DNA from: V1-33 sp039795165
GTDB lineage: Bacteria; Verrucomicrobiota; Verrucomicrobiia; Verrucomicrobiales; V1-33
DNA length: 64,000 nucleotides
Reading direction: 5' to 3'
Assembly (NCBI GenBank): GCA_039795165.1
Contig: JBDKER010000006.1
Span: 62,001 to 126,000, forward strand
In this document: in pieces, positions 33,670-43,640 of the stretch
Layout: each line of letters begins with the position of its first letter
How positions within the stretch are numbered: the stretch's first letter is position 1
Translations under genes and position numbers: made by a program
The notes under the pieces: model-generated
Seen by the model: only the letters and a program-made list of their open reading frames with translations
Databases searched by the model: none
Told to the model about the DNA's origin: nothing

Positions 33670-35385
33670 ATGAGTTCCCGGAAAAAATCTTCCGCCCCAG
33701 CCACCCCCGCCGCGCGCGCCTTCTCAAGCCAGCTCGTCGATGGCCCGGAACGCGCCGCCAGCCGCGCCATGCTCCACGCCGTCGGCTTCCAGCGCTCCGA
33801 CTTCCGCAAAAGCCAGGTCGGCATCGCCAGCACATGGAGCCAGGTCACCCCCTGCAACATCCATATCGATAAACTCGCCCTCGAATCAGCCAAGGGCGTC
33901 GACGCAGCCGGCGGCAAAAGCGTCATCTTCAATACCATCACCATCTCGGACGGCATCAGCATGGGCACCGAAGGCATGAAATACAGCCTCGTCTCCCGCG
34001 AAGTCATCGCCGATTCCATCGAAACCGTCGCCGGCTGCGAAATGTTCGACGGCCTCGTCACCATCGGCGGCTGCGACAAGAACATGCCTGCCTGCGTCAT
34101 GGCGATGGCACGCCTCAACCGCCCCTCCGTCTTCGTCTACGGCGGCACCATCAAACCAGGCTGCCACGACGGCCGCGACGTCGACATCGTCAGCGTCTTC
34201 GAAGCCGTCGGCCAGCACGCCAGCGGCAAAATCTCGGACGACACCCTCGCTGACATCGAACAGTGCTCCATCCCCGGCCCCGGCTCCTGCGGCGGCATGT
34301 ACACGGCCAATACCATGGCCAGTGCCATCGAAGCCCTCGGCCTCTCGCTGCCCAATTCCTCGGCCCAGGCAGCCGTGAGCGACGAGAAAATGATGGATTG
34401 CTTCGACGCAGGTGCCGCTGTCATGCACCTCCTCCAACGCGGCATCCGCCCGTCGGATATCCTCTGCCGCGAATCCTTCCTCAATGCCATCACGGTCATC
34501 ACAGCCCTCGGCGGCAGCACCAACGCGGTCCTCCACCTCCCCGCCATGGCCAAGGCTGCTGGCGTCAAACTCTCCATCGACGACTTCCAGAAAATCGGTG
34601 CCCGCACCCCGGTCGTCGCCGACCTCAAACCCAGCGGTAAATACGTCATGTGGGAACTCGTCCGCATCGGCGGCACCCTCCCACTCATGAAAATGCTGCT
34701 CGATGCCAAACTCCTCGACGGCAATGTCATGACGGTGACCGGCAAAACGCTGGCCCAGAACCTCGCGAAGGTGAAACCCTACCCGAAAGGCCAAGACGTC
34801 ATCCGCCCGCTCTCCAATCCCATCAAGAAGGAAGGTCACCTCGCCATCCTCTACGGAAATCTCGCCCCCGGAGGAGCCGTCGGCAAAATCAGCGGCAAGG
34901 AAGGCAACCGCTTCTCAGGCAAAGCCCGCGTCTTCGATAGCGAAGAAGCCGCCATGCAGGCCATCACCAACCGGAAAATCAAGGCAGGCGATGTCATCGT
35001 CATCCGCATGGAAGGCCCCAAAGGCGGCCCCGGCATGCGCGAAATGCTCGGCCCCACCTCGGCAGTCATGGGCATGGGCCTCGGCAAGGAAGTCGCTCTC
35101 ATCACCGATGGTCGCTTCAGCGGCGGTAGCCACGGCTTCGTCGTCGGCCACATCACCCCGGAAGCCTTCTCAGGCGGTCCCATCGCCATCGTCCGCAATG
35201 GCGATCCCATCACCATCGACGCCGTCAAACGCACCATCTCCCTCGATATCCCCGCAAAGGAAATCAAGGACCGGCTCGCACGCTGGAAACAGCCGAAACC
35301 TCGCTACACCCGCGGCGTTCTCGCCAAGTTTGCCCGACTCGTCTCCACCGCCTCGGAAGGAGCCGTCACGGACGAATCGCTCTGA
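33670..35385 (+). CDS. ilvD: dihydroxy-acid dehydratase
   Basis: 571 aa. It dehydrates 2,3-dihydroxy-isovalerate and its homologue to 2-keto acids in Val/Ile/Leu synthesis. Family motifs are QVGIASTWSQVTPCNIH, TISDGISMGTEGMKYSLVSREVIADSIE, IGGCDKNMPACVMAM, SIPGPGSCGGMYTANTMA, GRFSGGSHGFVVGHI and GPIAIVRNGD. The Cys residues in TPCN, GGCDK and GSCGG would ligate the iron-sulphur cluster. ATG at 33670, no SD sequence, 51 bp after nuoD; the pair may share the Rex-controlled transcript. Confidence 0.97.
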   Translation: MSSRKKSSAPATPAARAFSSQLVDGPERAASRAMLHAVGFQRSDFRKSQVGIASTWSQVTPCNIHIDKLALESAKGVDAAGGKSVIFNTITISDGISMGTEGMKYSLVSREVIADSIETVAGCEMFDGLVTIGGCDKNMPACVMAMARLNRPSVFVYGGTIKPGCHDGRDVDIVSVFEAVGQHASGKISDDTLADIEQCSIPGPGSCGGMYTANTMASAIEALGLSLPNSSAQAAVSDEKMMDCFDAGAAVMHLLQRGIRPSDILCRESFLNAITVITALGGSTNAVLHLPAMAKAAGVKLSIDDFQKIGARTPVVADLKPSGKYVMWELVRIGGTLPLMKMLLDAKLLDGNVMTVTGKTLAQNLAKVKPYPKGQDVIRPLSNPIKKEGHLAILYGNLAPGGAVGKISGKEGNRFSGKARVFDSEEAAMQAITNRKIKAGDVIVIRMEGPKGGPGMREMLGPTSAVMGMGLGKEVALITDGRFSGGSHGFVVGHITPEAFSGGPIAIVRNGDPITIDAVKRTISLDIPAKEIKDRLARWKQPKPRYTRGVLAKFARLVSTASEGAVTDESL

Positions 35386-35431
35386 CCACCCCATCCCGCG
35401 GTCACCCCGCCGGGCCCCCAAGGAAGGAACG

Positions 35432-38068
35432 ATGCGCCGCGCTGGCTCCCACCCCACCGCCCACCTCACCCGTTCCTGCCCCATGCCGCCCGCCGCTCCC
35501 CGCAATCGTCCCCGGCACGGTCTCTTCACCGGAGCAACTGCGTGCCTCGCCGCCGCTGCAGCCCTGCTGCCACTCTCGGCCCACGCCCAGAACCGCACGT
35601 CCAGTCAACCAAAACCAGCATCCGCCGCCCTCGATACCCGTCCCGCCGCCCAGGCCATCCGCGACAAACTCCCAGACGTGGCCGCCGCCCGGCTCCAGAA
35701 ACTCCTCGCCACCCCCGCCGCCACCCGCAACCCGCAGCCAACTGCCCGACTCCTCCTCTGCGAGGCCCTCGTGCGCTCGGGCAAACACGCGGACGCCATC
35801 CGCGAAGCCGCCCACCGCGACCTCGCCAGCCTCCCGGAAGCCACCTTCTGGAAAGCCTCTGCCCTAGCCGGACTCGGACGCTGGAACGACGCCCTCGCCG
35901 CCTTCTCCGCCCTCCCGGATCCCTCCACCGGGAAGGATTTCCCCTTCGCCACGGAAGCTGCCTTCAGCCGGGCCTCCATCATGGCAGCAGCAGGCGACCA
36001 CGCCCGCGCCCTCACCACCCTCGCCCCTTTCCTCTCTTCCGACCAGCCATCCACCGCCAGCCGGGCCCGCCTCTGGTCAGCCGAATTCCAGTTCCTCGCC
36101 AACCACCCATCGGAAGCCGCCGCCCTCCTCGAACCACTGACGGACCCGCCCGCCGCCCTCCTGCCCCACGTCCGCTACCTCAAGGGCCGCATCGCCCTCG
36201 CCCTCGGTAAACCTGAAGACGCCCTCGCCCTCCTGGAACCCCTCACCTCCCCCACCGGCGGAGCCCCGCAGAAATTCCAGCACGCCGCCGCCCTCGGCAT
36301 GGCCCGCGCCCTCGCCGCCACAAATCAGCAGGACGCCGCACTCGCCACCCTCGAAAAACTCATCGGCCTCTCCCCGGCACCAGACCGATCCCTCCTCGCC
36401 GCGGCCTTCGACGAATTCTCCCGCCTCAACCAGCCCCCGCGCGAGGAAGCGGACAGCTTCCTCCGCAGCTGGGCAGCCTCGGACCAACCGGACCTCCGCT
36501 CGCTGGCCCGACTCGCTCAGGCGGAAGCCCTCGAGACAGCCGGTAAACCAGCCGAGGCCCTCGCCATCTGCCGCGAACTGACTTCCTCCAACCAGGGCAG
36601 CGAACTCCTCCCGTTCCTCATCCTCAAGGAAGCCAAGGCGGCCCTCGCCGCCGGTGACCGCGCCGCCGCCACCCGCACGCTCACCACCCTCGAACCCCTC
36701 GCCGCCACCCCCGTCCTGCGCGCATGGTGCGCATGGCTCAAGGGCGTCACCGCCTACGAGGAAAATGACTTCAAAAAAGCCGCTGCCGCCTTCTCCACCG
36801 CCGCACGCAATGCCCCGGAAGCAGATGCCCAGGCCGCCGCCGCATGGAATGCTGCCATCGCCGAACTCCGCACCGGCGCCCTCAACCCGGCCAGCCCACT
36901 CGACCTCCTCAGCTCGCTCAATACCCCCGCCGCCCGCACGGCCGCCACGGACTTCACCCTCGAACGCGCTCTCTACCTCGCCGCCACAGACCAGCCCGGT
37001 GCACGCGAATCCCTCGAAGCCTTCCTCGCCACCGCCCCGAACCACCCGCGCCACTTCGAAGCCCTCGCCGCCCTCACCGAACTCTGCCTCGCCGCTTCCC
37101 CCCCGGACGCCACCGAAGCCTCCCGTCATGCGAGGGCCGCCAGCGCCGCCGCCCAGTCTCCGGATCAGAAGGAAACAGCCGCATGGCTCGAAGTCCTCGC
37201 CACCGGTGCCGCCAGCGGAGACGACGCCCTCGCCTCCACCGCCACCGCTTTCTTCACTTCCTTCCCGGAATCCCAGCGCCGCAGCCCCCTCCGCATGCGA
37301 CTCGGCGAAATGTTCTACCGCCGCCAGAACTTCGCCGCCGCCCGCCAGGCATTCGAAACCATCGCCCGCGACGACCCCGCCCACCCACTCGCCGAAGCCG
37401 CCCTCTTCTGGGCCGGCAAAGCCTCCCTCCTCTCCCTCGGCCAGAAATCGGAAAACGATGCCGTAACGCTCTGGGAGGAAGTCTACCGCCGCAACGGCCC
37501 GCTCAGACTCGAAGCCCGACTCCAAGTCGCGCTCGTCAGCCAGCGCCGCAGCGATTTCCCCGCCGCCCTCCAGTACCTCAACGGAATCCTCGCCTCCACC
37601 CCTCCCCCGGAACCCGCCGTCCGCTGGCAGTGCCTCTGCCTCAAAGGCGAAATCCTCACCGCCCAGGCAGCCGGCCCCGGCCAGATCCGCGAAGCCCTCG
37701 CCGCTTTCGACAGCGTCAGCACAGACCCCGCCGCCCCCACCCCCTGGAAACACGAAGCCCTCGTCCGCAAAGGCGCCTGCCTCGAACAACTCAAGCGCAC
37801 CACCGACGCCCTCGACGCGTACCACGAAGTCGTTTCCTCACCGCCCGCAAAGGAAGGCCCGGACGAATACTGGTTCCACCGCGCCGGCGAAAAGGCCCTC
37901 CGCCTCCTCGAATCGACCGGAAAATACGAAGAAGCCGTTGAGATGGCCCGAAAGCTGTCTCAGGCTCCCGGCCCGCGCGGCCGCGCGGCCGGAAATCTCG
38001 TCAGCCAGCTCGCCCTCAAATACGGAATCTGGCTCGAGAATGCCCCGGCCACCCCAGCGCCCCCCTGA
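35432..38068 (+). CDS. large secreted or periplasmic TPR protein
   Basis: 878 aa. The ATG at 35432 is preceded by AAGGAAGGAACG, one of the best SD sequences here. A weak signal/anchor with a hydrophobic run (GLFTGATACLAAAAALLPLSAHA) follows an Arg/Pro-rich N-terminus. The remainder is almost wholly alpha-helical, with TPR-like units (RLLLCEALVRSGKHADAIREA, LAGLGRWNDALAAFSAL, LGKPEDALALLEPL, CLEQLKRTTDALDAYHEV). No catalytic domain is seen. Such proteins act as scaffolds, for example in outer-membrane assembly. The gene lies 46 bp after ilvD. Confidence 0.82.
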   Translation: MRRAGSHPTAHLTRSCPMPPAAPRNRPRHGLFTGATACLAAAAALLPLSAHAQNRTSSQPKPASAALDTRPAAQAIRDKLPDVAAARLQKLLATPAATRNPQPTARLLLCEALVRSGKHADAIREAAHRDLASLPEATFWKASALAGLGRWNDALAAFSALPDPSTGKDFPFATEAAFSRASIMAAAGDHARALTTLAPFLSSDQPSTASRARLWSAEFQFLANHPSEAAALLEPLTDPPAALLPHVRYLKGRIALALGKPEDALALLEPLTSPTGGAPQKFQHAAALGMARALAATNQQDAALATLEKLIGLSPAPDRSLLAAAFDEFSRLNQPPREEADSFLRSWAASDQPDLRSLARLAQAEALETAGKPAEALAICRELTSSNQGSELLPFLILKEAKAALAAGDRAAATRTLTTLEPLAATPVLRAWCAWLKGVTAYEENDFKKAAAAFSTAARNAPEADAQAAAAWNAAIAELRTGALNPASPLDLLSSLNTPAARTAATDFTLERALYLAATDQPGARESLEAFLATAPNHPRHFEALAALTELCLAASPPDATEASRHARAASAAAQSPDQKETAAWLEVLATGAASGDDALASTATAFFTSFPESQRRSPLRMRLGEMFYRRQNFAAARQAFETIARDDPAHPLAEAALFWAGKASLLSLGQKSENDAVTLWEEVYRRNGPLRLEARLQVALVSQRRSDFPAALQYLNGILASTPPPEPAVRWQCLCLKGEILTAQAAGPGQIREALAAFDSVSTDPAAPTPWKHEALVRKGACLEQLKRTTDALDAYHEVVSSPPAKEGPDEYWFHRAGEKALRLLESTGKYEEAVEMARKLSQAPGPRGRAAGNLVSQLALKYGIWLENAPATPAPP

Positions 38069-38095
38069 GCCCATTCTCCATCCGCTCCCTTTCCC

Positions 38096-39181
38096 ATGCC
38101 CCACACCAAACTCTTCATCCCCGGCCCCGTCGAAGTCAGCCCGCAGACCATGCAGGCCATGACCCAACCCATGATCGGCCACCGCAGCAAGGACTTCCAG
38201 GCCCTCTACGGACGCATCATGCCCATGCTCCAGACGGTCTTCGGCACTTCTCTGCCCGTCTTCCTGTCCACGTCCTCGGCATGGGGCGTCATGGAAGGAA
38301 GCATCCGCAACCTCGTCGCACGCAAGGTCCTCAACTGCTGCTGCGGTGCCTTCTCGGACAAATGGTACGATGTCTCGCTCGCCTGCGGCAAACAGGCCGA
38401 AGCCCTCCGCGTTCCATGGGGCCAGCCCATCACCCCGGACCTCATCGACGCAGCCCTCGCCAAAGGCGGCTTCGACGCCATCACGGTCGTCCACAGCGAA
38501 ACCTCCACCGGCGTCCTCAACCCCATCACGGAAATTGCCAGCCTGGTCCGCTCGAAATACCCAGACGTCCTCCTCATCACCGACACCGTGTCGAGCTTCA
38601 GTACCGTCCCCATCCCGTTCGATGAACTCGGCCTCGATGTCATGCTCCTCGGCGTCCAGAAGGCCCTCGCCCTCCCTCCAGGGATGGCCCTCTTCGCCGC
38701 CAGCGAACGCGCCTTCGCCCGCGCCGCCACCATCAATGACCGAGGCTACTACTTCGATTTCCTCGAGTTCCGCAAGAATGCCGATAACCTCATGACCCCC
38801 AGCACCCCGGTCATCCCGCTGATCTACGCGCTGGAATCGAAACTGAACGAAATCCTCGCCGAAGGCCTCGAAAACCGCTTCGCCCGCCACGCCCGCCTCA
38901 ACCGCATGGTCCACGACTGGGTCGACCGCCACGGCTTCGGCTACCTCCCACCCGACGGCTTCCGCTCGAAGGCTCTCACCTGCGTCAGCAATACCCGCGA
39001 AATCGATACCGCCTCCCTCGTCAGCACCCTCAAGAAGGATTTCCACTTCGCCATCGACGGAGGCTACGGCAAAATCAAAGGCTCCACCTTCCGCATCTCG
39101 AACATGGGCGACGAAACCGACGCCACCATGCAGGAACTCATCAGCGCCCTCGACGCCACCGCCGCCAAACTCGGATTCTAA
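38096..39181 (+). CDS. class V PLP-dependent aminotransferase (alanine/serine-glyoxylate type)
   Basis: 361 aa. FIPGPVEVSPQTMQAM opens the fold, followed by IGHRSKDFQALYGRI, the aspartate DTVSSFSTVPIPFDELGLD, and the PLP-binding Lys in MLLGVQKALALPPG. This family transfers amino groups between Ala or Ser and glyoxylate or pyruvate; some members make phosphoserine or take part in nitrogen salvage. The exact substrate cannot be assigned. ATG at 38096, 27 bp after the TPR gene; a second PLP enzyme follows 48 bp later. Confidence 0.9.
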   Translation: MPHTKLFIPGPVEVSPQTMQAMTQPMIGHRSKDFQALYGRIMPMLQTVFGTSLPVFLSTSSAWGVMEGSIRNLVARKVLNCCCGAFSDKWYDVSLACGKQAEALRVPWGQPITPDLIDAALAKGGFDAITVVHSETSTGVLNPITEIASLVRSKYPDVLLITDTVSSFSTVPIPFDELGLDVMLLGVQKALALPPGMALFAASERAFARAATINDRGYYFDFLEFRKNADNLMTPSTPVIPLIYALESKLNEILAEGLENRFARHARLNRMVHDWVDRHGFGYLPPDGFRSKALTCVSNTREIDTASLVSTLKKDFHFAIDGGYGKIKGSTFRISNMGDETDATMQELISALDATAAKLGF

Positions 39182-39229
39182 CCGCCCCAGCAACGCGGAC
39201 GGGCCGACCCCTCCCGCTTCGTCACCCAG

Positions 39230-40720
39230 ATGCGCGACCTCCTCACCGACCCGGCCTGCCACCCGGCCGACCTCGGCTGCCCGCTGCCGGATTCCCTCCA
39301 CGCCGTCTCGGTGGCCATGCCCTCATGGCAGGATGTCATCGACTACGAAGAAGGCCGCCCAGCCCTCACGGCCCAGCTCCGTGCCGGCTACCCCCGCTTC
39401 TTCTGCCACCCAAAGGTCACCGAACTCTTCGCCGCAGCCACCGCCGCCTTCGCCGGCAAGGACGAAGGCTCTCTGGTCTTCCCGTCCGCCGAAGCCGCCG
39501 CCCGCTGCCGCGATTACGTGACCGCACGGTCGGACGTCCCCATCCGCTTGAACCCGCTCGGCCCAGCCTGCGCCGTCACGTTCCCGGAACCAGCCCGGCC
39601 TCTCGTCCGCGCATTCTGGCGCTACTGCGGCGATACCCTCAGCAGCCGCATGGCAGTCGCCCTCCTCGCCAACCCCGCCCCTCCCAGCCCAGCGGACACC
39701 GCCACCGGAGACACCGCCAGCCTGACCATCCGCCAGCGCATCGCCAGCCTCCACGGCATCCCGCCCCAGTTCGTCTTCCTCTTCCCCTCGGGCATGGCCG
39801 CCATCGCCGCGGCCCACCGCCTCGTCACCACCCTCTTCCCCTGCCTCCCCACGGTCCAGCTCGACTTCCCCTACGTCGATGCCCTCAAGATCCAGCAGGA
39901 ATGCGGCTCCGGCGTCCACTTCTTCCCCCTGGCCTCCCCGGACGACTGCGCCGCCATCCGCTCGCTCGCCTCCCAACAGAAAATCGCCGCGGTCTTCTGC
40001 GAAATGCCCAGCAACCCGCTCCTCCACAGCGTCCGCCTCAGCTCCTTCGCCCCAGCCCTCCGCGCCGCCCGCATCCCCCTCGTAATCGACGATACCGTGG
40101 CCAGCGCCGCCGCCATCGCCACCCTCCCCCACGCCGACCTCGTCACCACCAGCCTCACCAAGTCGTTCTCAGGTGCCGGCGACGTCCTCGCCGGAGCCCT
40201 CGTCATCAACCCAGACGCCCCGCACGCCGAATCGTTCCTCGCCTCCCTCCAGTCCCTGCTCCCATCCTCCGGAAGCACCCTCTGGTGGGAAGACGCCGCC
40301 ACCCTCGAACGCAACAGCCGCGACTTCACCTCCCGCATCCACCAATCCCACGCCTCAGCCGCTTCCCTCGCCTCCTCACTCGCCAGCCACCCGGCCATCG
40401 ACAAGGTCTGGTACCCCAAGGAAGGCGACGGACTCGACGAAATCCTCCGCCCCTCTGCCGGCCGCGGCTGCCTCTTCTCCTTCTCCCTCCGCAACCCGGA
40501 GCGCGCCCCCGCCGTCTACGACGCCCTCCCCATCAGCAAAGGCCCCAGCCTTGGCACCAATTTCTCCCTCTGCTGCCCCTACACCCTCCTCGCCCACTAC
40601 CTCGAACTCCCCTGGGCCAACTCCTGCGGCGTCCCCAGCCACCTCCTCCGCGTCTCCGTCGGCCTCGAACCCCCCGAGGACCTCACCAACCGCTTCCTCT
40701 CCGCCCTAAAGCAGGCCTGA
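39230..40720 (+). CDS. Cys/Met-metabolism PLP-dependent enzyme (cystathionine gamma-synthase-like)
   Basis: 496 aa. The catalytic fold is in the middle and C-terminal part: FVFLFPSGMAAIAAAHRLV, AVFCEMPSNPLLHSV, PLVIDDTVASAAAI, and TTSLTKSFSGAGDVLAGALV with the Schiff-base Lys in SLTKS. Fungal Str2-type cystathionine gamma-synthases share this long N-terminal extension of about 180 residues. A role in methionine or cysteine synthesis is likely; reaction specificity is not proven. hom upstream in the window provides homoserine. ATG at 39230; a 263-bp gap follows. Confidence 0.82.
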   Translation: MRDLLTDPACHPADLGCPLPDSLHAVSVAMPSWQDVIDYEEGRPALTAQLRAGYPRFFCHPKVTELFAAATAAFAGKDEGSLVFPSAEAAARCRDYVTARSDVPIRLNPLGPACAVTFPEPARPLVRAFWRYCGDTLSSRMAVALLANPAPPSPADTATGDTASLTIRQRIASLHGIPPQFVFLFPSGMAAIAAAHRLVTTLFPCLPTVQLDFPYVDALKIQQECGSGVHFFPLASPDDCAAIRSLASQQKIAAVFCEMPSNPLLHSVRLSSFAPALRAARIPLVIDDTVASAAAIATLPHADLVTTSLTKSFSGAGDVLAGALVINPDAPHAESFLASLQSLLPSSGSTLWWEDAATLERNSRDFTSRIHQSHASAASLASSLASHPAIDKVWYPKEGDGLDEILRPSAGRGCLFSFSLRNPERAPAVYDALPISKGPSLGTNFSLCCPYTLLAHYLELPWANSCGVPSHLLRVSVGLEPPEDLTNRFLSALKQA

Positions 40721-40983
40721 TCCCCTCCAGAATTCCTTCCCACCATCCCCGCTGCCTAGGACTCGCGGCATTCCCGCATTTTCACGCGCAATTCATGCTC
40801 TCCCGGCACGTTTCCTGCCCCTCCAAAGCACTTTCCTGAACAATTTCCACCCCCGGCAACGCTCCATGCCCGGTGACAGGAATAATTGCAGAAAGCTGTG
40901 CTTTTCTTTCTCGCATCAGCCCGCTAGCCTCTTCCAGTAATTCGGGAAAGCGCCCGCGGCGATCCGAATCCTTACTTAACTAA

Positions 40984-41898
40984 ATGACTGCCAACGATAT
41001 CCGTGCCACCCTGGTGAATTCCACAGACGGGACCGAAGTCCTCCTGCCGGAAATCGCCATCTTCGGCCGGACCCCGGAAAGCACCATCTGCCTCCCTGAT
41101 ACCCGCGTCTCCCGCCGCCACGCCATGATCCGCAGACAGGAGGACGACGAATACTGGTTTTACGACCTCGGTAGCTTCAATGGCAGTTACCTCAACGGCG
41201 AACGCGTCACGACCGTCCGCCAACTGGAAAACGGCGACTCCATCCGCATCGCCGACTTCGAATACAATTTCCACCTCCAGGACCCGGACCAGCCAGATGC
41301 CTCCCCGGGGTCGGACCTCCAGGTCCTCCCCATGATCATTCTCGTAAGCGACATCAAGGGCTTCACCCGCCTCTCCGAAGTCATCCCTCACGACGAACTG
41401 GCCCAGGCCATCGGCAGCTGGTACGGCTACTGCGACCAGATCCTCACGGAACACGGAGCCGCCATCGACAAGTTCATCGGCGACGCCGTGCTCGCCTACT
41501 GGACCGATACCTCGCCCAATGCCCGCAAATGGGCCCTTTCGGCCGCCCGCTACCTCAGGGAATCCTGCGACCTCATCCACGAGGAAATGCGCTGGACCTT
41601 CGAACGGGCCGGCATGGCCTTCACCAGCGGCGTCGCCCTCCACATGGGCGAAGTCTCATGGGGCCAGATCGGCCACGGCGGTCTCACCATGCTCGGCGAC
41701 GCCGTCAATACCACCTTCCGCATCCAGGCCCTTACCCGCTCCCTCGGCAGCGATATCCTCGTCTCAGGCGACTTCCTCAAGGGCTGGAAAGACGGTGCCC
41801 AGCACTGCCGCCCCCTCGGCACCCACCCACTTAAGGGCCGCAACGCCCCGGTCGATCTCTTCGCCCTCGAACACGCGCCCGAACTGTTCGCCCGATGA
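40984..41898 (+). CDS. FHA-domain class III adenylate/guanylate cyclase
   Basis: 304 aa. The N-terminal FHA domain (about 5-100) has IAIFGRTPESTICLPDTRVSRRHAMI and LGSFNGSYLNGERV, the phosphothreonine-binding GRxxxN..S..H..N pattern. The class III cyclase domain (about 115-290) has VSDIKGFTRLSEV (first metal Asp), FIGDAVLAYW (second metal Asp) and GLTMLGDAVNTTFRIQ. The nucleotide-specific residues cannot be assigned safely, so cAMP versus cGMP is open. No membrane segment. A phosphoprotein ligand could gate or localise it. Its TGA overlaps the ATG of the next gene (ATGA). Confidence 0.93.
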   Translation: MTANDIRATLVNSTDGTEVLLPEIAIFGRTPESTICLPDTRVSRRHAMIRRQEDDEYWFYDLGSFNGSYLNGERVTTVRQLENGDSIRIADFEYNFHLQDPDQPDASPGSDLQVLPMIILVSDIKGFTRLSEVIPHDELAQAIGSWYGYCDQILTEHGAAIDKFIGDAVLAYWTDTSPNARKWALSAARYLRESCDLIHEEMRWTFERAGMAFTSGVALHMGEVSWGQIGHGGLTMLGDAVNTTFRIQALTRSLGSDILVSGDFLKGWKDGAQHCRPLGTHPLKGRNAPVDLFALEHAPELFAR

Positions 41899-43568
41899 AC
41901 AGCCCCCAAGGGAAACGCGAAGGCCTCGCCGGAATCCTCCTCACCGCCCTCCTCTGCGGCGGCTTTCTCTACTGGTGGTTCCGGCCCGACACTCCCGCAT
42001 GGCAGGAGGAATCAGCCCAGCAACTCACAGCGCGCGCGGCCGCCGAATCCGCCCCGGACAAGGACGCGGAACGCTGGGTCCTCGACGCCGATTTCATGGA
42101 GGTCGCACTCCTCCACGCCCGCACCGGCAACCTCGACGAAGCCCTCCGCACCGCCGCCTTCCTCCGCACCCAGCTCATCCAGTCGCTCGCCCTCCGCCAG
42201 ATCGCTCATGCCCACCTCACCAGCGATGGCGACAACCTCGCCCGCAGCCTCGATGTCTGCCAGTCCATCCCGGACCCGGCCATCCGCAGCGACGCCACCC
42301 GATCGGTCCTCTCCATTCTCGCCAGACTCGGCTTCGCAGACGTCGCCCTCCAGCAGGCCTCTTCCCCCATCCTCAAGGCCACCGTCGCCCTCGTCCTCGC
42401 AGAAACCGATCAACCGGAAGACGCCAGCCGCCTCGCCGCCGAACTCCAGCCCCTCACCGCTTCCCTGCCCCCGGAGGAAGCCGCCGCCCTCCGCGCATCC
42501 CTCGCCGCCACCACGGTGAAACTCGCCCTCCACCACGGCCCGGACGAAGCCATCCGCCAGATTCAATCACTCCCCGCACCCCAGCAGCCCGCCCTCTGGA
42601 CCGACCTCTTCCGGCTCTGCTTCGGCCGCGAAAACTCGGCTTCCCGCGACGCCGCAGCCGTCCTCGCCGCCATCCCCGACCCCGCCCTGCAGCGCCAGTT
42701 GGAACTCGAAGCGGTCGAATCCAATGTGGTCCTCCGCCTGCCGGACGAAATCCTTCTCTACTACGAAGACGCCGCCGTCTCGTCGCCTCAGGGCACCGCC
42801 CGCATCACCGCCCTCACCAACCTCGGCCTCGCCCGCCGCCGCTGCGGTCGCACGGATGACGCCGCCACCGCCCTCCGCGAAGCCCACCGCCACGCCGCCG
42901 CCCTCGCTCCCGGCCCGGATCGCGCCGCCGCCCTCCTCAGCCTCGTCAGCCCACTGACCGACCTCACCCTGCTCGACGATGCCGAAGCCACCCTCAAAGA
43001 AGCCGCCGACGCCACCGCCGCACTCCCGGAATCCTCACGCTTTCCTTTCCTCGTCCAGCTCGCCGATGCCCAGTTCGATCAGGCCGACCCGGACGCTGCC
43101 GCCACCACAGCCGCCACAGCCGTTGCACTGGCCGCTTCCGGTTCCCCGCAGGACCGGCAAGGCCTCGCTTCCTTCTTCATCCGCACCGGCAATTGGCCGG
43201 AAGCCATGCAGATCGTCGCCTCGCTCCCGCCCGACCACATCCCTGCCGCCCTCCGCACAACCCTTGCCATCGCAGCAGAAGACAGCCTCGGATACGACCC
43301 CATGGCCCCGCCAGCCCGCGGCGAACCAGTCGACAGCATCCGCAAAATGGCCGCCGGCGACGAAAACCGCGTCATCAGTCTCGTGGAACGCCAGCCAGCC
43401 GGCTACCCCCGCGCCCGCGCATGGCTCGCCATGGCCAAGGGCCTGCTCACAGGCCATTCCCAGGATTCCCTCCCGCCCCTCCAGCCTCCCCTGCCAGACG
43501 ACGCCCTCCCTCCTCCGGAAGGTTCCCCGGAACCACCCCCGGTTCCCCTCGCGCCACCAGACCGCTAA
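41895..43568 (+). CDS. membrane-anchored TPR-like protein
   Basis: 557 aa with ATG at 41895 inside an ATGA overlap with the cyclase gene. One N-terminal TM (GLAGILLTALLCGGFLYWWF, about 10-29) is followed by a long helical repeat region with TPR-like units (FMEVALLHARTGNLDEALRTA, LTNLGLARRRCGRTDDAATALREA, LIQLADAQFDQADPDAAATT-type). A Pro-rich tail ends the protein. The translational coupling suggests stoichiometric production with the cyclase. No enzymatic motif; a scaffolding or sensing role is inferred. Confidence 0.8.
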   Translation: MNSPQGKREGLAGILLTALLCGGFLYWWFRPDTPAWQEESAQQLTARAAAESAPDKDAERWVLDADFMEVALLHARTGNLDEALRTAAFLRTQLIQSLALRQIAHAHLTSDGDNLARSLDVCQSIPDPAIRSDATRSVLSILARLGFADVALQQASSPILKATVALVLAETDQPEDASRLAAELQPLTASLPPEEAAALRASLAATTVKLALHHGPDEAIRQIQSLPAPQQPALWTDLFRLCFGRENSASRDAAAVLAAIPDPALQRQLELEAVESNVVLRLPDEILLYYEDAAVSSPQGTARITALTNLGLARRRCGRTDDAATALREAHRHAAALAPGPDRAAALLSLVSPLTDLTLLDDAEATLKEAADATAALPESSRFPFLVQLADAQFDQADPDAAATTAATAVALAASGSPQDRQGLASFFIRTGNWPEAMQIVASLPPDHIPAALRTTLAIAAEDSLGYDPMAPPARGEPVDSIRKMAAGDENRVISLVERQPAGYPRARAWLAMAKGLLTGHSQDSLPPLQPPLPDDALPPPEGSPEPPPVPLAPPDR

Positions 43569-43640
43569 TGCGCTCCTTACCCGCCCGCGGGTTTGACAAA
43601 CACCCCGCCAGCCGCTTCTGTCCGCGAACTTTTTCCACGC

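Noticed and set aside
36077..37825. 582-aa minus-strand ORF opposite the TPR gene
   Set aside because: Gly/Glu-rich shadow of the plus-strand TPR coding sequence, created by C-rich third positions. Similar shadows at 25554-27434, 44966-46345, 19791-20807 and 14211-16178 were discarded for the same reason.
40890..40912. Hairpin AGAAAGC-TGT-GCTTTTCT with a T-rich tail after the PLP enzyme gene
   Set aside because: The stem has a bulge and only 7-8 weak pairs; it is as likely to be chance in a promoter region.
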